Positions 1-4,844 of a DNA stretch of 7,808 nt are shown one piece after another. The notes beneath the pieces were generated by a model, which saw only the letters and a program-made list of their open reading frames with translations, did not search any database and was not told where the DNA came from. Each line of letters begins with the position of its first letter. Position 1 is the first letter of the stretch. Both the position numbers and the translations under genes were made by a program. Source of the stretch: Saprospiraceae bacterium (lineage in GTDB: Bacteria; Bacteroidota; Bacteroidia; Chitinophagales; Saprospiraceae); assembly GCA_020850025.1 (NCBI GenBank), contig JADZFI010000047.1, positions 1 to 7,808 of the forward strand, read 5' to 3'.

Positions 1-86
1 AGTCCAACGGGTCCACCACCAATTATTGCAACGTTCTTATCACTAAGTAAATTCATTTGTTTGTCTGTATCTATTCGCATTGTCAT
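1..86 (-). CDS. tet(X): Tet(X)-type flavin-dependent tetracycline monooxygenase, N-terminal fragment
   Basis: Only the first 28 codons and two bases of the next are inside the window. They read MTMRIDTDKQ, then MNLLSDKNVAIIGGGPVG, which I recognise as the N-terminus of Tet(X)/Tet(X2). GGGPVG (residues 23-28) is the start of the Rossmann FAD-binding GxGxxG motif. Tet(X) is a cytoplasmic FAD/NADPH-dependent monooxygenase that hydroxylates tetracyclines, including tigecycline, and so inactivates them. The start at 86 matches the usual annotated start; Met3 and Met11 are alternatives. The start codon overlaps a stop (TGAATG) and lies only 17 bases after a putative cassette boundary. I see no good promoter in the 155 bases between it and the ABC-F gene upstream, so read-through transcription is likely. 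Whether the gene is intact, and which tet(X) variant it is, cannot be judged here. Confidence 0.85.
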   Translation of the reverse strand, partial: MTMRIDTDKQMNLLSDKNVAIIGGGPVG

Positions 87-94
87 TCAAAAAT

Positions 95-231
95 GGCACA
101 TAACGGTTTGGGTATTGCCGCAGTGGGGGATTTTTAGCACAAATGTTCAATAGATGCACTGCCGTTCGTTTACCCACAAAAGTTTCATAAAAGCACGTCA
201 GCCCCCATTGCGGCAATACCTTGTTAGCGGC
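95..231 (-). repeat. attC-like imperfect palindrome between ABC-F gene and tet(X)
   Basis: The arms are ggtattgccgcagtggggg (111-129) and cccccattgcggcaatacc (202-220): 19 bp with one mismatch, separated by 72 bases. Outside the arms lie a GTTAGCGGC box (223-231) and a GGCACATAAC box (95-104). In gene direction the order is GCCGCTAAC, 2 nt, arm, 72-nt terminal region, arm, 6 nt, GTTATGTGCC. The order R''-spacer-L''-variable region-L'-spacer-R', with conserved AAC and GTT, is that of an integron attC site, and about 134 bp falls within the attC size range. Deviations are that the boxes fit RYYYAAC/GTTRRRY only in their TAAC/GTTA cores, and that the stem has a mismatch rather than clear extrahelical bases. 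A transcribed hairpin acting on the ABC-F/tet(X) mRNA is another possible role. Confidence 0.6.
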
Positions 232-241
232 TGTATTTTTG

Positions 242-1828
242 TCAAAGTCCAACTGTCCGTTCTATGTTTATTTGCTCTAAAAATGTTTCATCGTGCGACA
301 CAACAATTAATGTTCCTTGATATTCATTTATGGCTGTCGTCAAAATTTCTACATTTTGAATATCTAAATTGTTTGTTGGCTCGTCAAAAATAATAATATC
401 GGGTGATTTACTGTTTATTGTCAAGCAACAAAGTAACAAACGCATTCTTTCGCCACCGCTCAACTCACCACAAGATTTGTCCCAATCTTCTTTTGTAAAT
501 AAAAAGCGGTTGAGCCGAGTTTTTATTTCGTGTTCTTGTAATGCAGATACATTGAATTGTTGGGCTTGTTCGTAAACTTTTAGTTTGTTGTCAAGCAAAG
601 AATAGTCTTGGTCAATGTAAACCGATTTGTTGTCTGCTCTATAAATTGTTCCTGTTTGTGTTTCAATGTCGCCCAAAATGAGTTTTATCAAAGTCGTCTT
701 TCCCGAACCATTTTGTCCTTTCAATGCAATGCGTTCGCCACTTGTAATTTGGAAATTCAAGTTTTCTGTCCAAAGTGATTGAGTGTTGTATGCGAAATTT
801 ATGTTCGTTGCTGTAAACAAAATTTTCCCTTTGTGTAATGCTGAATTGTCAAAGCCAAATTTCATTTTGTCAATGTCGGGCAATGAAGAACGAAGTTCTT
901 GCAAGTCTTGTGAAATTCCAATGATTTTTTCAGCGTGAACACTTTTGAGTTTTGATGTGCTGTTTTCGGCATTGTTTCGCAAAGTGTTCATCATTATTCT
1001 GGCAACACCTGCTTTTTCTTGTTTGCCTTTTCCACGATTGTCTAACTTTTGCTGTCGTTCCAAAGTTTCCCGTTCTTTTTCTTTGGCTTTTCGTAACGCT
1101 TTTTCCTTGCTTTGAATGTCTTGGCTCAAAGCATTGTTTTCAATTTGCTTTTGTTCTTTGTAAAAGTCGTAATTACCGCCATAAACTTTAATTCCGTGTT
1201 TACTCAATTCGCAAACTGTGTCTAACAGATTGAGTAATTTTCTATCGTGGCTTACAACAACCAAAGTGCTTTTTGTGGTTTGAATGAAGTCATACAAAAG
1301 TTGTCGGCTTGCGATGTCCAAATGATTGTTTGGCTCGTCCAATAAAATCAATTCGGGTTGATGAATGGAAATTCCTGCCAAAAAAACTTTTGTTTTTTGC
1401 CCGCCACTCAACGTTTCCATTTTTTGCGACAAGTCTAAATCGGTCAGTTGCCAATCTTGTAAAGCGTCATTACAACGGTCTTCAATTGTCCAATCGTCAT
1501 TGAGTAAATTGAAATTTTCTTCACTTGTATTTCCGTTCAAAATTTCTTTTAGAGCGTTTAATTTTTTGTCAATCTTCAATGCTTCTGCAATGGTCAGATG
1601 ATTAAACTGGCCGAAAATTTGTGGAACAAAATACGGCTCAGTTTCAACGCTTATTTGTCCGTTGGATGGTTGCAATTCTTTGGCGATAATTTTGAGCAAA
1701 GTTGATTTTCCTGCTCCGTTGTTGCCGATTAACGCTGTCTTTTCGTGATTGTTTACTGTCAAATTGATGTCGCTAAACAGTAAATCCTTGTTTGGGTGTG
1801 TATATGAAATGTTTTGTAGAATAAGCAT
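242..1828 (-). CDS. ABC-F family ATPase, candidate antibiotic ribosomal-protection protein
   Basis: This 528-residue protein has two nucleotide-binding domains and no membrane segments, as in ABC-F translation factors. NBD1 has Walker A GNNGAGKS (35-42), signature LSGGQ (140-144), Walker B ending DEPNNHLD (164-171) and SHD (193-195). NBD2 has GQNGSGKT (371-378), LSGGE (456-460), DEPTNNLD (482-489) and SHD (511-513). All catalytic Glu residues are present. The linker between the domains (about 223-335) is rich in Lys, Glu and Arg, fits a long coiled-coil hairpin, and would be the segment that reaches the ribosomal P site. ABC-F proteins either tune translation (EttA, Uup, YheS) or expel antibiotics from the ribosome (Vga, Lsa, Msr, OptrA). 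Position beside tet(X) in a possible cassette, and AT-rich composition, favour the resistance role. The antibiotic class cannot be read from sequence. Confidence 0.85.
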   Translation of the reverse strand: MLILQNISYTHPNKDLLFSDINLTVNNHEKTALIGNNGAGKSTLLKIIAKELQPSNGQISVETEPYFVPQIFGQFNHLTIAEALKIDKKLNALKEILNGNTSEENFNLLNDDWTIEDRCNDALQDWQLTDLDLSQKMETLSGGQKTKVFLAGISIHQPELILLDEPNNHLDIASRQLLYDFIQTTKSTLVVVSHDRKLLNLLDTVCELSKHGIKVYGGNYDFYKEQKQIENNALSQDIQSKEKALRKAKEKERETLERQQKLDNRGKGKQEKAGVARIMMNTLRNNAENSTSKLKSVHAEKIIGISQDLQELRSSLPDIDKMKFGFDNSALHKGKILFTATNINFAYNTQSLWTENLNFQITSGERIALKGQNGSGKTTLIKLILGDIETQTGTIYRADNKSVYIDQDYSLLDNKLKVYEQAQQFNVSALQEHEIKTRLNRFLFTKEDWDKSCGELSGGERMRLLLCCLTINSKSPDIIIFDEPTNNLDIQNVEILTTAINEYQGTLIVVSHDETFLEQINIERTVGL

Positions 1829-1904
1829 AATTTCTTTCGTTAAAAATGAAACAATACGACAACCACTTTGCAGTTGCTGTTATGATTTGTCTGAAAGAAA
1901 TTAT
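1827..1904 (-). promoter_or_regulatory. 5' leader hairpin overlapping the ABC-F start codon
   Basis: The arms ataatttctttc (1827-1838) and gaaagaaattat (1893-1904) form a perfect 12-bp inverted repeat with a 54-base loop, which contains a nested gacaa/ttgtc pair (1858-1862 with 1887-1891). In the mRNA the proximal arm covers the eleven bases before the ABC-F start plus the AU of the start codon, so folding would hide the translation start. Just upstream, at 1913-1908, is a minimal start-stop reading frame, AUG-UAA. Several ABC-F resistance genes are controlled by antibiotic-responsive leaders. That this is one is an inference. Confidence 0.45.
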
Positions 1905-1940
1905 TTTTTACATTTCGTCTTACTTAAATTTTCGTGTCGG

Positions 1941-1948
1941 CAAATATA
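1941..1948 (-). promoter_or_regulatory. Possible Bacteroidota -7 promoter box for the ABC-F gene
   Basis: In gene direction the bases read TATATTTG, an exact match to the Bacteroidota -7 consensus TAnnTTTG, about 112 bases before the ABC-F start codon. No TTTG or TTG sits at the expected -33 distance (AACC there), so it may be weak or need an activator. It lies inside the putative cassette. Confidence 0.4.
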
Positions 1949-1979
1949 CGATTTTTCTGTTTAGCACGGTTGGTCGTAA

Positions 1980-1992
1980 TATAGCCGCTAAC
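1980..1992 (-). repeat. Cassette-start core site, inverted copy of the box at 223-235
   Basis: The + strand reads tatagccgctaac, and its reverse complement gttagcggctata matches gttagcggctgta at 223-235 in 12 of 13 positions, the first 10 being identical. The two copies face each other around the ABC-F segment. In gene direction this is the G|TTAGCGGC junction at which the segment begins, about 33 bases after the -7 box of the outward promoter at 2025-2055. It may be the crossover point of an attI-like site. Confidence 0.55.
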
Positions 1993-2024
1993 TCGTGAAT
2001 ATGCGCACTTTTTTAACGCAGAGG

Positions 2025-2055
2025 CAAAATTAAAGAAAAAAAATGACCCTGCAAA
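2025..2055 (-). promoter_or_regulatory. Outward promoter upstream of the cassettes (Pc-like)
   Basis: In gene direction this is TTTG (2055-2052), 19 bases, then TAATTTTG (2032-2025), a complete match to the Bacteroidota sigma-factor consensus TTTG-N19-TAnnTTTG. It lies past the end of the SSB gene and points into the ABC-F and tet(X) segments. The predicted transcript start is some 25 bases before the G|TTAGCGGC junction, and there is no gene of its own between. A promoter fixed in front of an insertion site, driving whatever is inserted, is the role of Pc in integrons. Confidence 0.6.
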
Positions 2056-2070
2056 CATTTTTTCTTTAAT
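2029..2070 (-). terminator. AT-rich hairpin after the SSB gene, overlapping the outward promoter
   Basis: The arms attaaagaaaaaaaatg (2029-2045) and cattttttctttaat (2056-2070) pair over 15 bases with a 2-base bulge around a 10-base loop. In gene direction the 3' arm is T-rich (eight T in a row), so it could end the recombinase-SSB transcript, although the stem has almost no GC pairs. It covers the spacer of the outward promoter and might also affect that promoter. Confidence 0.35.
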
Positions 2071-2129
2071 GCTTTAAACCCTTGAAAATGAATTGCTTAA
2101 AGGGTAGTTGCCCAGCAGCAACCACAACT

Positions 2130-2193
2130 ACAATACAAAATGCGCACTTGCAAAATACTGAACATCCATCCATTCCACAATACAAAATGCGCA
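2130..2193. repeat. 17-bp direct repeats, possible recombinase-binding sites
   Basis: The motif acaatacaaaatgcgca occurs exactly at 2130-2146 and 2177-2193, 47 bases apart, the second starting 7 bases beyond the SSB stop codon. A shorter copy of its core, atgcgcactt, is at 2001-2010 (identical to 2140-2149), nine bases before the G|TTAGCGGC junction. Repeats of this kind beside a crossover site recall the DR1/DR2 integrase-binding repeats of attI1. Nothing in the sequence proves binding. A small hairpin (gttgc/gcaac, 2107-2122) lies between the core copies. Confidence 0.4.
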
Positions 2194-2199
2194 GATTGC

Positions 2200-2538
2200 C
2201 TACGACTCCTTTTTGTCCAAAATCAGGATATGATCCCCAATGATTTCGGTCACATATCGCTTGATTCCTTGCTTGTCCTCGAAAGACCTTGTTTTGTTTT
2301 TCCCTTCCAGATACACAGTTGTCCCTTTACGCAGGTACTTCTCAGCAAGCTCCGCCAAACTACGCCATAATATGATGGTGTGCCACTCCGTGAGCGCATG
2401 GGTTTGGCCCTTGTCATCCTTGTAGGTTTCGGTGGTTGCCAGGGAAAATTTGGCAACCTTAATGTTTCCGTTCAGCGTTTGCACCTCGGGGTCTTTGCCT
2501 AGATTGCCGATCAGCATAATTTTGTTTAGGCCTTTCAT
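2200..2538 (-). CDS. ssb: Short single-stranded DNA-binding protein without C-terminal tail
   Basis: This 112-residue protein is an OB-fold SSB: it opens with NKIMLIGNLGKDPEV, carries the conserved EWHTIILW segment and continues through LAELAEKYLRKGTTVYLEGK to an RYVTEIIGDHILIL end strand. The full OB domain is therefore present. The flexible Gly/Pro/Gln linker and acidic DDDIPF-like tip of a replicative SSB are absent; the protein ends ILDKKES. It could bind single strands but should not recruit partners through the tip. Short SSBs of this length exist in Bacteroidota and on mobile elements. The gene follows the recombinase by 21 bases on the same strand, so the two are probably co-transcribed. 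Because attC sites recombine as folded single strands, an SSB in this operon could influence cassette recombination; that is inference. Confidence 0.9.
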   Translation of the reverse strand: MKGLNKIMLIGNLGKDPEVQTLNGNIKVAKFSLATTETYKDDKGQTHALTEWHTIILWRSLAELAEKYLRKGTTVYLEGKNKTRSFEDKQGIKRYVTEIIGDHILILDKKES

Positions 2539-2559
2539 TTGGTAACGGTTTTGATTTTG

Positions 2560-3465
2560 TTAAAGTTTGTCCAGAGGGCTCTGGATGTTTTTAATCGTCT
2601 GCTTGCTTACATGGGTATAACGCAAGGTAGTTTTCAGGTCGTTATGCCCCAACAGTTCCTGTATGAAACTGATGTCTGTGCCTGCCTCCAGCAGGTGGGT
2701 TGCAAAACTGTGCCGCAAACCATGGATGCCCACTTTTTTGTTGATTTTAGCCTTTCTGAGTGCATCCGTGAATACCTTTTGTGCGCTTCTGATGCTGTAT
2801 TGATCGCCATATTGACCTTCAAACAGATATTTTTTCGGCTTATACTCCAAAAAGTAGTTCCGCATTTGCAGTAAAATGCTTTCCGGCAGGTTCACATAAC
2901 GATCTTTTTTCCCTTTGGCTCTTTCTATGAATACCTGCATGTTTTTGCTGTCAATATCAGTTATCTTGAGGTTAACGATTTCGCTTACCCTCAAACCCAT
3001 GCCGTAGCACAACTTCAACATAGTATTGTGTTTGAGATTGGTAGTCACCTCAAAAAGTCTTTTGATATCCTGAGCATTAATAACTTTGGGTAAAATGGAT
3101 GGTTTTTTAGGCCTGGGTATTTCAAAAAACATTTTTTCTCGCCTCAAAACCTGCTCAAAATAAAACTTGATAGCATTGATCCGACTATGCAAAGTATTCT
3201 CCGACAACTTAAGTTGATTGGTGCAGTACAAAAAATAACTTCGCAACCTTGCGGCATCCAGTTCGTCAACGTTTTTGTCTTTTAAGACTTGCAAAAGTTG
3301 CGCAAACTCATTTCGATAGGTATTAATCGTGTTCCTGCTGTACGATTTAAGTTGTAGTGTTTCGATCAATCGAAGGAGCGCTGCCTGATTTACCGGATGC
3401 AGCTGAAGCAAGGCTGCCTTCCCCTGTTGGGTGCCGAATGCATTGGTTACTTTAGGTGTTGTCAT
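2560..3465 (-). CDS. IntI/Xer-like tyrosine recombinase
   Basis: From the ATG at 3465 the protein has 301 residues. A SAM-like core-binding domain (about 25-110) is followed by a catalytic domain (about 125-290) with all active-site residues: Arg159 (GLRVSE), Lys184 (AKGKKDR), His248 and Arg251 (HGLRHSF), His274 (LLGH) and the nucleophile Tyr283 (RYTH). It ends IQSPLDKL. A SPLD tail is typical of integron integrases (IntI1 has GVRSPLDAL) and of a broad group of Bacteroidota relatives, and not of E. coli XerC/D. The stretch between the Lys and HxxR motifs is short, so the extra helix that marks true IntI seems missing. An in-frame TTG at 3519 would add 18 residues, but it falls inside the likely promoter, so the ATG is preferred. 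It is co-directional with the SSB gene and the putative cassettes. Confidence 0.88.
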   Translation of the reverse strand: MTTPKVTNAFGTQQGKAALLQLHPVNQAALLRLIETLQLKSYSRNTINTYRNEFAQLLQVLKDKNVDELDAARLRSYFLYCTNQLKLSENTLHSRINAIKFYFEQVLRREKMFFEIPRPKKPSILPKVINAQDIKRLFEVTTNLKHNTMLKLCYGMGLRVSEIVNLKITDIDSKNMQVFIERAKGKKDRYVNLPESILLQMRNYFLEYKPKKYLFEGQYGDQYSIRSAQKVFTDALRKAKINKKVGIHGLRHSFATHLLEAGTDISFIQELLGHNDLKTTLRYTHVSKQTIKNIQSPLDKL

Positions 3466-3492
3466 TCGCTTGGCTATGTTGGAGTGTATATT

Positions 3493-3523
3493 TAAAGGTA
3501 TATCTGTTTTTTCAAACAAACAA
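3493..3523 (-). promoter_or_regulatory. Probable promoter of the recombinase-SSB operon
   Basis: In gene direction TTG (3523-3521) is followed after 20 bases by TACCTTTA (3500-3493), seven of eight positions of TAnnTTTG. This places the transcript start about 20 bases before the ATG at 3465 and argues against the in-frame TTG at 3519 as start. A small hairpin (caaac/gtttg, 3517-3531) overlaps the upstream box and could mark the end of the preceding T9SS gene. Confidence 0.4.
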
Positions 3524-3534
3524 GTCGTTTGCTC

Positions 3535-4770
3535 TTACCGTTTCACCACCCTCCTAACACTACCCCCCACCACAAAATAATACACCCCAGCCGGCAAATA
3601 ACCCAGGTCCAGATGCTCCGGGGTCTCGTCAAAGCGTAGTATTTCCACTCCCTGGGCGTTGAGCAAACGAATGCCGGTCGGTTTCTCCATCCATTGAAAA
3701 TCCAGCCGGTCTGAAAACGGATTGGGGCTGCAAGTCCAGGTGTCTGCCGCGTTTCCCACTTGGGTGGCGCCCACACTCATCGGTACCCAGGCGTTGAAAT
3801 CAAGGCTCCAGATGGATTCATCTACAATGGTAATGCCGTTGAACGTGGTGCGCTCGTTGCTGATATAGGCGGTTCGGTTGCCGTTGAACCCTATGCTTTC
3901 TACCTGGCCCACCTGCAGGGCGGCGCCGAGCTCTATGCGGCGTTTGTTGCCGGCAAAAAACAGGTCGGTGCCTGCCGGCCAGTCCCAGAGCAGCCAGCAG
4001 AATACCGTGGGGATAAAGGGCCGCAAATCATACCCCACCAGGGCAATCAACTTGCCGTCGGGCGAGAGCGAGGCGCCGGTGATGAGGCCATTGCTGTTGA
4101 AACTCTCCACTATTTCAGCAGCATTATTGGAGGGGTTGACCACATAATGCACCGTGTTGTAGTTTTTCCGACTTTTGGTAAACAGATGCACCTGCCCGTT
4201 TCGCACCACCATGGCTTCGCAGTCGTACACTGAGCTATCCTCCGGCTGAGGACTGTAATTGGTTTGATCTGTATAGGAAAACGGCAAAAAAGACCATTCA
4301 AACTCCTGCACGGTTTCGTTGCCGCTGTTGCCTATTTCCGCTAAAGGCACGAGGTACACGCCCAGGTTCTGGCGGTTGTTGCTGTTGTTGCCGAAGTCGC
4401 CGATGTACAGGGTGTCGCCCGAGGCAGCGATGTCTTCCCAGTCGCGATTCTTGGCATTTTTCAGCTCAATCAGTTGTGGAAGATTGCCGTTCTCCGGATT
4501 TACCCGGTAAAACTTCTCGTTGTCACCGCTGTCGTTGTGCGCCCACCAGCGCCCGCCCGCCTGCGTGAGTCCGCTGACCTCCTTCAAATCGCCGTTGAGC
4601 TTCGCTTTGAGGGTGGGGGAGTAGCTGGTAACCGGATATACACAGGAGCCGTCGTTGCTGCCGGCCACGGCGTTGTAGTTCAGCGCCTGCGGATCGGGGC
4701 AGCCGGGCTGGGCATGGAGCTGGGTGGTATACCCAAGCAGTAGGAAAAATGCAGTCAGGAGTGGTTTCAT
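3535..4770 (-). CDS. Secreted NDSG/DWEDIA-type propeller-like protein with T9SS sorting domain
   Basis: From the ATG at 4770 the protein has 411 residues; an in-frame ATG at 4821 would only add 17 residues before a good signal peptide (1-20, MKPLLTAFFLLLGYTTQLHA). Next comes GCPDPQALNYN...NDGSC (23-43), a Cys-bounded motif frequent in secreted Bacteroidota proteins. The central part has AHNDSGDN (77-84), RDWEDIA (109-115) and LYIGDFGNN (121-129), and recalls a beta-propeller-like family of unknown function found in several phyla. The end (about 347-411: CSPNPFSDRL, then LLNAQGVEI, LPAGVYYFVV and a basic tail) is a T9SS type A sorting domain, so the protein should cross the outer membrane and be released or anchored. 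No catalytic function can be assigned. It is GC-richer than the recombinase region and probably part of the resident chromosome. Confidence 0.85.
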   Translation of the reverse strand: MKPLLTAFFLLLGYTTQLHAQPGCPDPQALNYNAVAGSNDGSCVYPVTSYSPTLKAKLNGDLKEVSGLTQAGGRWWAHNDSGDNEKFYRVNPENGNLPQLIELKNAKNRDWEDIAASGDTLYIGDFGNNSNNRQNLGVYLVPLAEIGNSGNETVQEFEWSFLPFSYTDQTNYSPQPEDSSVYDCEAMVVRNGQVHLFTKSRKNYNTVHYVVNPSNNAAEIVESFNSNGLITGASLSPDGKLIALVGYDLRPFIPTVFCWLLWDWPAGTDLFFAGNKRRIELGAALQVGQVESIGFNGNRTAYISNERTTFNGITIVDESIWSLDFNAWVPMSVGATQVGNAADTWTCSPNPFSDRLDFQWMEKPTGIRLLNAQGVEILRFDETPEHLDLGYLPAGVYYFVVGGSVRRVVKR

Positions 4771-4844
4771 GCTGAAAAATATGCGTAGGTGCTGGATATT
4801 GCGGGGTAATTTAGTTGCCATATCATTTTAAAAAACTACTCAAA
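4771..4844. other. Divergent intergenic region between T9SS protein and lipase genes
   Basis: These 74 bases separate two divergent start codons and must hold both promoters if neither gene uses a longer upstream start. On the + strand TAATTTAG (4806-4813) matches TAnnTTTG in seven of eight positions, 31 bases before the lipase ATG, without a clear -33 box. No convincing box is seen for the minus-strand gene. Confidence 0.3.

Larger units (their letters stand above)
104..1991 (-). mobile_element. Putative integron-like gene cassette carrying the ABC-F gene
   Basis: If recombination occurs between G and TT of the GTT cores, as in integrons, one cassette unit runs in gene direction from TTAGCGGC (1991) to the G at 104. 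Its first bases and its R''-like box (223-231) are exact 9-bp inverted copies, as expected when both derive from one circular cassette. It holds a single gene, its leader and one attC-like site. The segment is clearly more AT-rich than the genes right of 3535, which suggests separate origin. Unlike most cassettes it has its own possible -7 box (1941-1948). The boundaries are inferred from sequence symmetry; no empty site is available for comparison. Confidence 0.5.

Noticed and set aside
43..252. 69-codon minus-strand open frame across the palindrome and tet(X) start
   Set aside because: It reads through the attC-like element and overlaps tet(X) out of frame, and the peptide has no recognisable features.
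1827..1904. Reading the 12-bp inverted repeat as insertion-sequence ends
   Set aside because: Only 54 bases lie between the arms, no transposase or target duplication is present, and it coincides with the start codon of an intact gene.
2130..2193. CRISPR array
   Set aside because: There are only two exact repeats of 17 bp plus a partial copy at irregular spacing, with no cas genes.
3466..3519. TTG start extending the recombinase by 18 residues
   Set aside because: The extension falls on the probable promoter, and the ATG at 3465 gives a normal-length recombinase.
3760..4233. 157-codon plus-strand open frame inside the T9SS protein gene
   Set aside because: It lies wholly antisense to a frame with a signal peptide, conserved motifs and a sorting domain, and its own translation resembles nothing known.
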